This document shows, piece after piece, positions 1 to 8,199 of a stretch of DNA of 64,000 nucleotides. A model generated the notes under the pieces. That model was not told the DNA's origin. It was given only the letters and a program-made list of their open reading frames with translations, and did no database searches. The stretch covers positions 2,384,895 through 2,448,894 of the forward strand of contig OZ242191.1 of NCBI GenBank assembly GCA_965205915.1, written 5' to 3'. The DNA is from VXMO01 sp965205915 (GTDB lineage Bacteria; Chloroflexota; Dehalococcoidia; UBA6926). The translations under genes and the position numbers were made by a program. The stretch's first letter is position 1, and each line of letters starts with the position of its first letter.

Positions 1-244
1 TACTGGAGCCAACCCTCATCGCGGCGACCAGCCCTGATTCCGACATCCCAGAGCCATCATCTAGAATTGATGCCCACGAATCACGTCCGGCCCATTGAAA
101 GTTCAGCCAGATGTTTCGCGCACCAGCGGTAATACTGTTGTCGATTAGGTCGCAAACGGCATCCGGAAGAGAATATCCGGTTGCTCTAAGAGACTCCATC
201 AGGTCATCGGCTCTCGGTGCTACGAGATCAAAGCTTGCTTGCAT
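1..244 (-). CDS. GHKL-family ATPase, N-terminal part (cut by window edge)
   Basis: Only the first 81 codons lie in the window; the gene runs off the left edge. The start is supported by a GGAGG ribosome site seven bases upstream. The translation shows the Bergerat-fold N box (DLIDNSITAGA, about residues 33-43) and the G1 box (DDGSGMS). This arrangement, with the phrase ATGYSLPDAVCDLIDNS, is typical of HATPase_c_3 proteins found beside Z1-domain, PD-(D/E)XK and AIPR genes in restriction-like operons. A restriction or defence role is therefore inferred; the partners would lie left of the window. It differs from the MORC-like ATPase at 25.0 kb, so the element carries two GHKL ATPases. Confidence 0.75.
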   Translation of the reverse strand, partial: MQASFDLVAPRADDLMESLRATGYSLPDAVCDLIDNSITAGARNIWLNFQWAGRDSWASILDDGSGMSESGLVAAMRVGSS

Positions 245-347
245 CGGAACCTCCGGCGAGACCTAGGGGCTGGGGCCTCTGTTGCATTCTTAGTGGCTCG
301 ACGCCGCACAAAAGGTGGGAACTTTCGGCAGGCCCCTTACCGTGAAC

Positions 348-533
348 CTAATTCGCCGGTCTGGCTAACGCACCAGCCTGTTCAATTGAGGCTGAAACCA
401 CCGCCACGGCCCTTCCCACCTCTGTCGGTGCTGCATATCTGGCGACCGAATCTAGGCCATGCTCGCTCACATAGCCTTCCACCACGTCAAGAATCGCTCG
501 AAGATCGCCAGTAGAAATCTCAATGGTTGTCAT
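348..533 (-). CDS. small hypothetical protein (61 aa) upstream of the GHKL ATPase
   Basis: Acidic, helix-rich small protein beginning MTTIEISTGDL. The ATG at 533 is preceded by AAGGAGAAGG about ten bases upstream; an in-frame ATG at 566 has no ribosome site. It precedes the GHKL ATPase gene by about 100 bases on the same strand and could be co-transcribed with it. No domain is recognised. It could be a chance frame, but its composition and ribosome site favour a real gene. Confidence 0.4.
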   Translation of the reverse strand: MTTIEISTGDLRAILDVVEGYVSEHGLDSVARYAAPTEVGRAVAVVSASIEQAGALARPAN

Positions 534-876
534 CTCGAATACACCTTCTCCTTCATCATGCGCCATACTATTGATCTTGATTCTAACAATCTGAGTAGAG
601 AACGCAAGGCGGCAACTGGCATTGTCCTGAGTAGATTTGTAATGCAGGACTGAGTATAGAACTCAAAATCAAAGAACGCTACTACCTAGCATGAGATCAG
701 TCTTCGAACGCGTGTTCATCGACCGCACTCAAGTTGTGGCCCTTTTCCCATGAGTCCGATGTGAACCGGCAATAGCTTCTTCCCATTGTTTCCATTTGTT
801 CGGCACTGGTCTAATACCCGGAGACAGCCCCTCAAAACGCCAAGAAAGCCCAACATATGCGTCCGTGCGCCATCGC

Positions 877-916
877 CTCCCCGTTCCTTTGACGATGCCG
901 TCAAAGGAACGGGGAG
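877..916. repeat. 18-bp perfect inverted repeat in the gene-free stretch 567-954
   Basis: The arms 877-894 and 899-916 are perfect reverse complements around the four-base loop ATGC. The structure lies 39 bases beyond the helicase stop codon, at the 3' end of the long minus-strand operon, so a terminator or RNA 3'-end stabiliser is likely. No T-run follows on either strand. A replication or transfer dyad is the alternative. Nothing else is seen in 567-954. Confidence 0.7.
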
Positions 917-954
917 CCTGTATCTACGATCCAAGAAACGGAAGTTATCGCCAG

Positions 955-3279
955 CTAAGCGGGAACAGCCACCTCGTCCTTCTCTGCCTCCTGCGCCTGC
1001 TCCACCGCCACAGCCCACTCGAAGAGAGAAAGGGAAGGGTGGGCGTCTTGGGGGCGGCCCTTTCGCTTGGCGACAGGCTCGGCCATGAACTCCGCCCAAG
1101 AGAACAGTGTCCTCGGGAGTTCAACGTTATCAGTCTCACCACTAGCAAGTGTGGAATCCTTGCCGGAGCCCACCATCGCCGAGTCTTCGCCATCTGCGTC
1201 CGTGTGGATTTCCACGATGCCGACCGTCTCAACCTCCGTCGCCTGCCAGCCGTCGTCGACCAAGTAGGATTCCGACTCGGTTTCGGATGCACGGGCTTGC
1301 CTGAAGGCGGCTTCTACGGTGTCTGCCGCGTCGTCCTCGTTGCCGTTGACCAGCTTGCGGGCTAGGGCGAGCATGAGGTCATCGCCATCGTCTCCGTAGG
1401 CGGCCAGGCCGTCTTCGGGGAGTTCACCCTCCACTGCCAGCGATGACTGGAGTTTCTTGGCCACCAGCTTGAGGGCGTCGGCTTGGAGGGTGTTCCGATA
1501 GGCCATAAAGATGACCTTCACTGGGCGGGTCTGGCCGATCCTCCAAGAGCGCCTTGACGCCTGCCGCATGGTGTAAACGGAGTAGTCGGTCTCGTACCAG
1601 ACGATCGTCGGGAAGTCCACGAGGTCGAGGCCGGTCTGGACAAGCCGCGGGTGGCAGATGATGACGTCCACTCCCTGCTTGACCTTCTCGGCCACCCACG
1701 CCTCACGGCGCTCCGGTGCCACCGCGTCCGCCTTCATGACAGCCACCTTGAACCCGTGCCTCGTGAGCATGTCGTCCATGCGGCCGGTGATGTCGCGCGT
1801 GCCGGTGTGCGTCGCGTAGACCAGGACGCGCCGTCCCGCCAGCCGTTCCGCTGCGACCAGGTCCAGGAGCGCCTTCTCCTTCGGGTAGACGCGATCCTCC
1901 GCCAACGGCGGCACCTGGATGAGCGGTTCGCCCGAGGCCGGATCGAAGACCGTTTCGCCCCGCGTGCAGCCATCGGGGTAGGCGAGCAGCGATTGTAGGT
2001 ATGTGGAGAGCAGCCGCCGCGAACCGTCCGCCAACGCCTTGACCATCGCGTGCCGCAGCTTCTCGAACAGTTTCTCGTATGCCGACTTCTGGGAGAAGCC
2101 GGTCGCATCCGCGTCGCTGTCCATCGCCGTGAGCATGACCTGTTCGTCGTAGTCGGGCAGGCCGGACGCCACGTCGGACAACCGCAGGAAAACTGAGTTG
2201 CCGATAAGGTGGAAGAGCGCCGATGGCGCGAGGCCCGGCCGCTCTTTAACAACCTTTCGGTACTTGCGGCGGCGGCTGTTGCGGCCATCCTCGACGCTAT
2301 GCCCATCGTCCTTCCCTATGGAGTGCTCGACGAAGCCGTAGCGGTTGATCCACCGTCCCTCTTCCGACCGCCCGAACTCTGAGCGAATGTCCGGGCTGAA
2401 CCTGTAGAGCAGGTGGAACAGGGTGGAGCTGTACCCGCCGAGCAGCGTGCCCGTGAGAGTGAGCGACCGTCCGCAGGCATCGGCCAGCACGCCGGCCGCG
2501 ATGCCCTGCGCAGAGCCGCGCCCTTTGTATTCATGGACCTCGTCGCCGATGAGCAGGTCGAAGAATCCGGGCATGTGGTTCTTGACGTAGTCGGCGAGTG
2601 GGTAGCGACGTGGGCCGGAATTGTCCGCCTGCCACAGTGCCGAGCCGCACTCGGGGCACGACCGCTTGCGGCGCGAGAACTCCTCCTCCGAGAGCGGCAC
2701 GCCGTCGGCGTCCACGAGCTGCGCCGCGCAGACGGGGCAGGTGGGGATGCGAAACGGCTGACCGGTCTCCTCCATTCGCATCAGCCTGCCGCCGGAAACC
2801 GCCCACCGGTTCAACACGGCGGGCTGCCAGCGGTACGACAGCTTGGCGCGTTCGCGGGACATGATGGCGAACAGCGGCCCGAAGGTAACGACGCGCCGGA
2901 GGTTGACCAAGTCCGTAATGGAACTGACGATGACGGCCTTCACGCCGGGGATGGTCTGCTCGATCTCCCGCTTCCACTTGATGGTCAAGTGCGGCGGCGC
3001 GAGGACGAGGATGCGCTCGAAACCGGCGGCGTGAGCGGCGGCCGTGGCGATGAACGTCTTGCCCGTTCCCATCTCGCCGACGACCGTCGTCCCCAAGTTG
3101 GCGCGGAGGGAAAGCGCTGCTCCCCGAATGGCGTCTGCCTGCGCGCCCAGCGGACTGCGAAGCAGCGTGGGCAGGGGAACGGACCCGGCGTCCGAGGGCC
3201 GGTAGAGGGGAGGGAAGGACTCAACGACGCGCTGTGCGATGGCGTCTTTGTAGGTGTCGATGAAGCCTGCGAGGTTCAT
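955..3279 (-). CDS. SNF2/DEAD-like superfamily 2 helicase with zinc ribbon (774 aa)
   Basis: ATP-dependent nucleic-acid translocase. Walker A is GEMGTGKTF (residues 68-76) and the DExH box is DEVH (246-249). Between them lies a four-cysteine zinc ribbon (CPVC at 181-184, CPEC at 208-211). The C-terminal RecA-like domain ends in a motif VI region (RRSWRIGQTRPVKV), the QxxRxxRxGQ-like signature of SNF2 proteins. A low-complexity tail follows. The start lies after AGGAAAGGAC. It is the last gene of the minus-strand DNA-processing operon. A role in element replication or recombination is inferred; such helicases also occur in phage and in defence loci. Confidence 0.85.
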   Translation of the reverse strand: MNLAGFIDTYKDAIAQRVVESFPPLYRPSDAGSVPLPTLLRSPLGAQADAIRGAALSLRANLGTTVVGEMGTGKTFIATAAAHAAGFERILVLAPPHLTIKWKREIEQTIPGVKAVIVSSITDLVNLRRVVTFGPLFAIMSRERAKLSYRWQPAVLNRWAVSGGRLMRMEETGQPFRIPTCPVCAAQLVDADGVPLSEEEFSRRKRSCPECGSALWQADNSGPRRYPLADYVKNHMPGFFDLLIGDEVHEYKGRGSAQGIAAGVLADACGRSLTLTGTLLGGYSSTLFHLLYRFSPDIRSEFGRSEEGRWINRYGFVEHSIGKDDGHSVEDGRNSRRRKYRKVVKERPGLAPSALFHLIGNSVFLRLSDVASGLPDYDEQVMLTAMDSDADATGFSQKSAYEKLFEKLRHAMVKALADGSRRLLSTYLQSLLAYPDGCTRGETVFDPASGEPLIQVPPLAEDRVYPKEKALLDLVAAERLAGRRVLVYATHTGTRDITGRMDDMLTRHGFKVAVMKADAVAPERREAWVAEKVKQGVDVIICHPRLVQTGLDLVDFPTIVWYETDYSVYTMRQASRRSWRIGQTRPVKVIFMAYRNTLQADALKLVAKKLQSSLAVEGELPEDGLAAYGDDGDDLMLALARKLVNGNEDDAADTVEAAFRQARASETESESYLVDDGWQATEVETVGIVEIHTDADGEDSAMVGSGKDSTLASGETDNVELPRTLFSWAEFMAEPVAKRKGRPQDAHPSLSLFEWAVAVEQAQEAEKDEVAVPA

Positions 3280-3300
3280 GTGCGTGTCCTTTCCTTTTCC

Positions 3301-3363
3301 TTTCCTTTAAGGAAAGTTGAAACGGTAGGGCCCCGCCGTCCCATGAGAGACGAACGGGGCCCC
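3301..3363 (-). promoter_or_regulatory. repeated leader element, copy 1 (upstream of helicase)
   Basis: TTTCCTTTAAGGAAA (3301-3315) sits beside a GC hairpin with arms GGGCCCCG (3328-3335) and CGGGGCCC (3355-3362). In the transcribed minus sense the hairpin comes first, then the TTCCTTAAAGGAA motif, then the helicase start. The same layout recurs at 6056, 6574 and 8131. It may be a shared RNA leader, attenuator or protein-binding site. Confidence 0.5.
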
Positions 3364-3391
3364 GTGGTGCGGCCTGCTTTGAGCGGGCCGT

Positions 3392-4432
3392 CTAAGCGGC
3401 GATGTCTGTGATCTCGCCGTCGTCGAGGCCGAGGGCGACGACCGTCGTCTTGAGCCTCTCGCGAAACACCTCCTTCTCCGGCGTGTCGTCCACCAAGATC
3501 ATCTCCTTCGACGTGCGTCCCTTGACGAGGATGCGTTGGCCGTCGGCCTCCAACTGGAGGTTGTCCAAAAAACCCGCCGCCACGAGCATGGCCATGTGGC
3601 CGCGTCGGAGCGGCATGAGTGGGCGGGTGCGATCCTCGCGTGCGGGCCAAAGCGCGTCGGTTATCTGCGGGTTGGTCCACAGTCCTGAGCGCCGTGCCTC
3701 AACTGCGGCAGCGACGGGATCGACCGTGCGCCTAGAGAACAGCACGTCCCCGGCCGACGTGACCGGCGGCGTGAAGACGGGGTATTGGGAGAGGGTAAGC
3801 GTGTCCGGCTCGCCCTCCGCCCATTCCTTGATCTGCGCCTCCGTGTACCCGTCGGGGCTGGGTTCCGTTCGGCGAATGGCCATCAGCACGACCTGGTCGA
3901 ACGCATCCCGTTCGGGGTCAGGGAACGCCCAGCACCGCACCCGGGTGTAGTGCGCCGACAGGAACCGCGCCGAGACGGCAAGCCGTTGGCGCGGCACGAT
4001 GAACACGAGCACGCCGCCGTCCACCAAGTACCGTGTGCAGTGGGTCAAGAAGGCGTGCTCGACGCGCTTCTTGTCGTCCTGTTCCCAGTCGTAGGGCGGG
4101 TTCAGGAATAGCAAACCGAACGCGCCGTTGGCGATGGAGGTCTGGAAGGCGTCCGCCGCAAGAACGTGATCGAGCCGTTCGGCTGCCTCCTCGGCGCGCT
4201 CCTTGTGGAGTTCGACGCCGTAGGTCTCGACGGCCGTCGTGCCGGCCTGCCGGAGCAGGTCGGTCAGCCGTCCGAGCGCCTCGCCCGGACCGCAGCAGGG
4301 GTCGAGCGCTCTGATGCTCGCCTTGGAAGCGTTGTGGTAGCCGTAGGGCGGCCTCATCAGGGTGCCGATCATGTCGACGACCCGATCCGGCGTGGGATAG
4401 AACCCGCCCTTGGCCTGCGCTGCAAGTCGCAT
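3392..4432 (-). CDS. DUF6094-like DNA methyltransferase-fold protein (346 aa)
   Basis: Rossmann methyltransferase fold. It begins MRLAAQAKGGFYPTP. The SAM-binding region is ALDPCCGPGEAL and the motif IV signature NPPY lies in LFLNPPYDWEQDDK, as in N6-adenine/N4-cytosine methyltransferases. The order and the GFYPTP start match the DUF6094 family of mobile elements as I recall it. The start at 4432 is preceded by GGGAG; an upstream in-frame extension is low-complexity and overlaps the neighbouring gene. It sits 13 bases after the zinc-ribbon gene. Activity as a DNA adenine methylase is plausible but unproven, and no endonuclease is adjacent. Confidence 0.7.
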   Translation of the reverse strand: MRLAAQAKGGFYPTPDRVVDMIGTLMRPPYGYHNASKASIRALDPCCGPGEALGRLTDLLRQAGTTAVETYGVELHKERAEEAAERLDHVLAADAFQTSIANGAFGLLFLNPPYDWEQDDKKRVEHAFLTHCTRYLVDGGVLVFIVPRQRLAVSARFLSAHYTRVRCWAFPDPERDAFDQVVLMAIRRTEPSPDGYTEAQIKEWAEGEPDTLTLSQYPVFTPPVTSAGDVLFSRRTVDPVAAAVEARRSGLWTNPQITDALWPAREDRTRPLMPLRRGHMAMLVAAGFLDNLQLEADGQRILVKGRTSKEMILVDDTPEKEVFRERLKTTVVALGLDDGEITDIAA

Positions 4433-4445
4433 GTGAGTCTCCCTT

Positions 4446-4838
4446 CTAGTCCATGTCCTTCTTCTTGATGCCGACGACCTCGCCGACGCCGTAGGTCTGC
4501 TCGAAGCAGAGCACCTGGCCGGTTCGGATGCGCTTGGCGCAGGTCGTGCAGTAGGCCGTGACGATGTCCGCGTCACGGGCAACAACGACTCGCTTGACGA
4601 GGATGACGCGGTCAACTCCGATACGGTGGGTGTAGAGTGTTGATCGCCCGTCGCCCCGCTCCTCCGGCGTTGCGGGCCGGTAGAAGTGGGGCTGGATGGC
4701 AACCGTCAGGTGTGAGCCGCCGTCGTGTCCGCAGTAGGGGCAACCGCCGCCGTCGAGCGCGAATCGGCGCCACGCGCGAACGTTCTTCTGACGGCGCTTG
4801 TAGTTGGCGCGGCGAGCCTTCTTGAGTGTCTTATCCAT
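4446..4838 (-). CDS. small zinc-ribbon protein (130 aa)
   Basis: Very basic N terminus (KKARRANYKRRQK) followed by a treble-clef or ribbon candidate: CPYCGHDGG near residue 33 and CTTCAKR near residue 97, giving four cysteines for one metal. The basic region suggests nucleic-acid binding. The start codon overlaps the stop of the upstream gene by eight bases, so the two are translationally coupled. No named family is recognised. A regulatory or structural role in the element's DNA-processing operon is inference. Confidence 0.65.
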   Translation of the reverse strand: MDKTLKKARRANYKRRQKNVRAWRRFALDGGGCPYCGHDGGSHLTVAIQPHFYRPATPEERGDGRSTLYTHRIGVDRVILVKRVVVARDADIVTAYCTTCAKRIRTGQVLCFEQTYGVGEVVGIKKKDMD

Positions 4839-5463
4839 CGGATTCCCCCTCGGACGTCAGGGTGAGTGTGCCCAAACCGACGGCCATTGAGAGGTCCTCG
4901 CGGAGCGCCTCCGAGTCCGGCGAGCACCGATAGGCGACGATGCCCTGAGAGTCGAGCTTGACGATCTCCTGCCGCCGCTGCCCGCGCTTCCAGAGCCAGT
5001 CCGCCCAGTCGCGGTGCAGGGGAAGCGGGCTGCGCCGATCCAGGAACCGATGGTGCAGGGCGGGGGCTGAGTCCTCCGACTCGGCGAGCAGGAGGAAATC
5101 GTCGCGCTCGAAGACGTATTCGGCCATGCGGGTGAAGACGAGCGCGTGCCAACCGCCCGACGACGGGAGGCGTTGGATCTTCGTCGTCCAGGTACCGATG
5201 GTGGTGGGCGGGATGACGCAGCGCTGGTAGCCGCCTGAAATCGCCATGCCGTCCACGCCGCGAATCAGGTGCGCTGGCTCGGGTGGCTGCTTGAGCATGG
5301 AGGCCCAGATGGCCTTGAGCGCCGTCTGGGACCCGACCATCGACAGGAACCAGAGCGTTCCGTCCTTCGGATCGCGGGCGAAGGCGTCCGCCGTGGCGGA
5401 GAAGCCGCCCGCGTTGATCGTGTACAGGGATTCGGCGTCGATCATTGCCGTTTGGGTAGCCAT
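4831..5463 (-). CDS. hypothetical protein (210 aa) of the element operon
   Basis: Begins MATQTAMIDAESLYTINAGG after AGGAAAGGAC. The reading frame is open about 170 codons further upstream, but that extension is arginine/serine-rich and antiparallel-like to radC, so it is a shadow. The protein is mixed alpha/beta with no membrane segments or catalytic motifs I can name. A C-terminal stretch (DWADWLWKRGQRRQEIVKL) is tryptophan-rich and basic. It lies between radC and the zinc-ribbon gene and shares their orientation and overlaps. Function unknown. Confidence 0.6.
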   Translation of the reverse strand: MATQTAMIDAESLYTINAGGFSATADAFARDPKDGTLWFLSMVGSQTALKAIWASMLKQPPEPAHLIRGVDGMAISGGYQRCVIPPTTIGTWTTKIQRLPSSGGWHALVFTRMAEYVFERDDFLLLAESEDSAPALHHRFLDRRSPLPLHRDWADWLWKRGQRRQEIVKLDSQGIVAYRCSPDSEALREDLSMAVGLGTLTLTSEGESDG

Positions 5464-5521
5464 TGGCGTGTCCTTTCCTGTAGGGATTGATGCAGCGGAT
5501 TCGTGAGTCCGCCGTGGTGCC

Positions 5522-6031
5522 TCAGTCGACGATGTGACCGAGGTCCTTGATGCTCGCGTAGTGGTCGCCACCGATGACGACGTGATCGAGGAGCTTGACG
5601 CCCAGCATCTTGCAGGCCTGATTGAATTCCCGGGTCGCGCGGATGTCCTCAGGACTGGGTGTGGGATCCCGCGAGGGGTGGTTGTGGGCGACGATGATGT
5701 TTGGGACGCCCTCCACGACGGCGGGCCGCAGCACCTCGGCGGGGCGAACGGAGCACTCGTTGACCGTGCCCTGGTAGATGACGCGCTGGCCGATGACGTG
5801 GTTGCGGGTATCGAGAAGCAGGACGCGGAGCTGCTCCTGCGCCAGGTCCGCCATCTCATCGCGGAGTAGGGCGTACACGTCGCCGGGGCACGAGATCGTG
5901 ACGAGTGGATTGGCGGCGTGGTTCGGATTCGTGCTGACCTCGTAACGAACGGCGAGCTCGTTGAGCAGGTGCAGGTTGGCACGGAGCGCGGCGATGATCT
6001 CGGACGGCTCCGAATTTGTCTTGCGCTTCAT
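5522..6031 (-). CDS. radC: RadC-family JAB/MPN-domain protein (169 aa)
   Basis: JAMM metal-binding signature HNHPSRDPTPSPEDI with His116, His118 and Asp129, preceded by the conserved hydrophobic strand VPNIIVA and followed by LLDHVVIG. This is the RadC/YeeS-like family, common on mobile elements; its biochemical role is unsettled. It is shorter than chromosomal RadC and lacks the N-terminal helix-hairpin-helix domain, as mobile-element copies usually do. The start at 6031 follows GGAGG and excludes an upstream in-frame ATG. A copy of the repeated leader element lies just upstream. Confidence 0.88.
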   Translation of the reverse strand: MKRKTNSEPSEIIAALRANLHLLNELAVRYEVSTNPNHAANPLVTISCPGDVYALLRDEMADLAQEQLRVLLLDTRNHVIGQRVIYQGTVNECSVRPAEVLRPAVVEGVPNIIVAHNHPSRDPTPSPEDIRATREFNQACKMLGVKLLDHVVIGGDHYASIKDLGHIVD

Positions 6032-6055
6032 TGGATGTTCCTCCGGAAGAGCATT

Positions 6056-6101
6056 CTTAAAGGAGGACGGGGCCGCTCCCAATCAAGGGAGTCGGCCCCG
6101 T
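6056..6101 (-). promoter_or_regulatory. repeated leader element, copy 2 (upstream of radC)
   Basis: TTCTTAAAGGAGG is followed by hairpin arms 6067-6080 and 6087-6101 with loop AATCAA and one bulged base. In the minus sense the hairpin precedes CCTCCTTTAAG, and GGAGG of the radC ribosome site lies about 15 bases further. CCTCC could pair with GGAGG and mask it; that switch is inference. Confidence 0.55.
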
Positions 6102-6144
6102 TTGGCACCCGCCGTGGGGAGCGAGTGACGGTTGGTAGGCTCGG

Positions 6145-6522
6145 CTAGAACGGCGAGTTGTCCTCGTCGAACTCGGCGGCCTCGTGGTTGGACGAGCCGT
6201 TGCCGCCGTCGAGGAACACCACCTCGGCGGCGTAGATCTCGGTAGCGTAGCGGCGCGTCCCGTCCTTGGCCTCGTAGCTGTTCTGGGCGAGGCGGCCCGC
6301 GACGTACAGCCGCTGGCCCTTCTGCACGTACTGGTTCACGGCCTCGGCGAGCTTGTTCCACACCGTGACGGTGTGCCAATCGGTCTCGGTCTCGCCATTC
6401 TGGCGGTGGCGGTCGGTGGCCAGCCTGAGCTGGGTGACGGCGGCGCCGTTCGGCGTGTAGCGCATCTCGGGCTCGGTTCCCACGCGGCCCAGCAGCTCGA
6501 CGCGATTGATCGTGCGTGACAT
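6145..6522 (-). CDS. ssb: single-stranded DNA-binding protein (125 aa)
   Basis: OB-fold SSB. The N terminus MSRTINRVELLGRVG and the stretch VTQLRLATDR are characteristic, as is the strand WHTVTVWNKLAEAVNQYVQKG. The C terminus ends in the acidic tip DEDNSPF, close to the usual DDDIPF that recruits partner proteins. The start at 6522 follows GAGGAG. At 125 residues the linker is short. It lies in the element's replication/recombination operon with a Cas4-like nuclease and a Rad52-family protein, so it probably serves element DNA during transfer or replication. Confidence 0.93.
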   Translation of the reverse strand: MSRTINRVELLGRVGTEPEMRYTPNGAAVTQLRLATDRHRQNGETETDWHTVTVWNKLAEAVNQYVQKGQRLYVAGRLAQNSYEAKDGTRRYATEIYAAEVVFLDGGNGSSNHEAAEFDEDNSPF

Positions 6523-6573
6523 GGTTTCTCCTCTTCGCATTGCGATGCGATGTCTTGTGGCGCGTTGCGCGCC

Positions 6574-6620
6574 TCCTTTAAGGAAGGGCGGGGCCGCTCC
6601 CGTTCTTGGGAACAGCCCCG
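6574..6620 (-). promoter_or_regulatory. repeated leader element, copy 3 (upstream of ssb)
   Basis: TCCTTTAAGGAA (6574-6585) followed by a hairpin whose outer arms are CGGGGC (6589-6594) and GCCCCG (6615-6620) and inner arms TCCC (6598-6601) and GGGA (6608-6611). Same order and spacing as the other copies. It lies about 55 bases upstream of the ssb start, with no other gene between. Confidence 0.5.
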
Positions 6621-6645
6621 TTGAGCGCCCTCGGTGGGAGGGCGG

Positions 6646-7701
6646 CTAGCTGACGCGGACGTACTCGGAGACGTTCTCCGTGACGATTTCCGCGCGGATC
6701 TCGGGGTCGAGCGAGGCGTTGAGCCTCTTGTGGTCAACGGCGAAGCGCCGGGACTGCACGAGGCTGATGGTGTGACCGTCGATCTCCGCCTTGCCGGATT
6801 CCCGGCCCGTCATCCACGCCTTGAGCGTGTCCAGCGCCGCGCGCTTGACCTGCTCCGGCCCACGAACGGCGTCCTGCGCCGACAGGTAGTCCGTGACCGC
6901 CTGCCGCGCATCGTCTGCACTAACCTCCTTCATGTCCTCGTCGCCTTCAGTTGAGGCGTCCTCCGTGACGGCCGTTTCCGGCTGGCAGGTCGCCAGGAAT
7001 GGGCAGCCGCGGCATTGCCACGACTCCGCGTTGAAGTCGCGTTCGGGCAGAGCATCTGGGTCGGGCCCGATAAGGACGTGGTGGGCGGCAAGTTTCCCAA
7101 GCCGCTCGTTGGCATCTTGAAGAGCCTTCTCCAACCGCTCGCTGGGGATGATCTCGTAGTCCCACGCGCGGCTGCCCGTGTCCATGCAGGCGATGACCGC
7201 GTCGCGCACTTCACCGAAGGTTCCGAGCGTGTACACGGCGGCCTGAACGACGGCGTTCGGGTGGCTCCGTTCCGCACCCAGCACCTGCCATCGCTTGAAG
7301 GCATCGGGGTTGCGAGTCTTGACCTCAATGACCGCCTCTCCGCCGAAGATGGGCATGACGCCCGTGGCGTCGAGGTGACCGCTCACCCGCATCGTGGGGC
7401 CGATAGGAACGGAAACCCGCTGCGGGTTCTCGCGGTCGGTGGGGTGAATCTCCCAACCGGCCCGCTCCATCGCCCGCAGGACGACGGGTTCAAGCGCCGT
7501 GCCCGCCTCCATCACTGTGAGGGTGGAGTCCGGGGTCGGATTCGTGACCGGCTGTCCCGTCGCCGCGTACCAAAGGGCGCGGCGGCAGTCGCCCATCGCC
7601 GAGGCACGGATCTCCAGAACGCCGTCCTCGACGAATTGCGCGTTTGGCCGCGCGTAGGGATCGGCGTGAACCGCCGCGTCTGTTTCAATCGTGATCGTCA
7701 T
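6646..7701 (-). CDS. Cas4/RecB-like PD-(D/E)XK nuclease with Fe-S cysteines (351 aa)
   Basis: Exonuclease-type fold. The active-site residues are visible as Asp111 (GHLDATG), Glu126 and Lys128 (AVIEVKTRN), with Gln153 in the following helix. Cys39 together with Cys230, Cys233 and Cys239 (CRGCPFLATC) is the spacing of an AddB/Cas4-type 4Fe-4S cluster. About 110 further residues form a C-terminal extension. The start follows AGGAGGAA. With SSB and the Rad52-family protein it makes a phage-style recombination set: a nuclease to expose strands, a protein to coat them and an annealase. No cas genes are nearby, so CRISPR adaptation is unlikely. Confidence 0.85.
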   Translation of the reverse strand: MTITIETDAAVHADPYARPNAQFVEDGVLEIRASAMGDCRRALWYAATGQPVTNPTPDSTLTVMEAGTALEPVVLRAMERAGWEIHPTDRENPQRVSVPIGPTMRVSGHLDATGVMPIFGGEAVIEVKTRNPDAFKRWQVLGAERSHPNAVVQAAVYTLGTFGEVRDAVIACMDTGSRAWDYEIIPSERLEKALQDANERLGKLAAHHVLIGPDPDALPERDFNAESWQCRGCPFLATCQPETAVTEDASTEGDEDMKEVSADDARQAVTDYLSAQDAVRGPEQVKRAALDTLKAWMTGRESGKAEIDGHTISLVQSRRFAVDHKRLNASLDPEIRAEIVTENVSEYVRVS

Positions 7702-7732
7702 CTGATTCCTCCTGTAGGGAGTAGTGCGGTGG

Positions 7733-8119
7733 TCATGCGGCGCGTTCGGTTGCGCCGTGTTGCCTGCCTGCCTCGAAAGGCCGCAGGACGTGTGCGATTG
7801 CGTCGGCGATGCCGTGTACCCAGCCGCTTGAACCGCCGGGCAGTTCGTTCGGCCAGGGCTGCATCTCGTGGATGCCCGCCAGTTGCTCGACGATTTCGTT
7901 GATCGGCGTGCCTAGCCGCAGGTGCAGCGACACGAGTCGGCAGGCCATCTCGGTCACGCCGCGCTCGAATGTGCCTGCCTTCCCCAACTGCCCGAAGACC
8001 TCGAATGGCTGGCCGGCCTCGTCAACCGAGACGGTCAGGTAGAGGTTGCCGTGCGCGGTCTCGAGTACCGTAGTCGTGCCGCTCAGTGAGCGTGGCCGAG
8101 CTGTCTTCATGTCCTTCAT
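7733..8119 (-). CDS. TSCPD-domain protein (128 aa)
   Basis: Matches the TSCPD domain otherwise found at the C terminus of vitamin-B12-dependent ribonucleotide reductases: it opens with a TTTVLETAHGNLYLTVSVDE strand pair, continues FEVFGQLGKAG and ends with helices carrying LHLRLGTPINEIVEQLAGI. The reductase catalytic part is absent. The usual cysteines of the domain are not obvious. ATG codons at 8119 and 8110 are both possible. Free-standing copies occur on phages and elements; the function is unknown. It lies between the Rad52-family and nuclease genes. Confidence 0.65.
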   Translation of the reverse strand: MKDMKTARPRSLSGTTTVLETAHGNLYLTVSVDEAGQPFEVFGQLGKAGTFERGVTEMACRLVSLHLRLGTPINEIVEQLAGIHEMQPWPNELPGGSSGWVHGIADAIAHVLRPFEAGRQHGATERAA

Positions 8120-8130
8120 GTGTGCCGCCT

Positions 8131-8179
8131 TTCCTTAACGAGGAAGCGGGACCAACCCCCTTTAGGAGGCGGCCCCGCT
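8131..8179 (-). promoter_or_regulatory. repeated leader element, copy 4 (upstream of TSCPD gene)
   Basis: TTCCTTAACGAGGAA (8131-8145) overlaps a hairpin with outer arms AGCGGG (8145-8150) and CCCGCT (8174-8179). This is the most diverged copy. It lies about a dozen bases upstream of the TSCPD gene start. Confidence 0.4.
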
Positions 8180-8199
8180 GTGATTCCTGGAGTTTCGGA

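Noticed and set aside
2413..3411. Plus-strand frame of 332 codons opposite the helicase
   Set aside because: Composition of a reverse-strand shadow (Arg/Gly/Val rich); the helicase frame has all family motifs.
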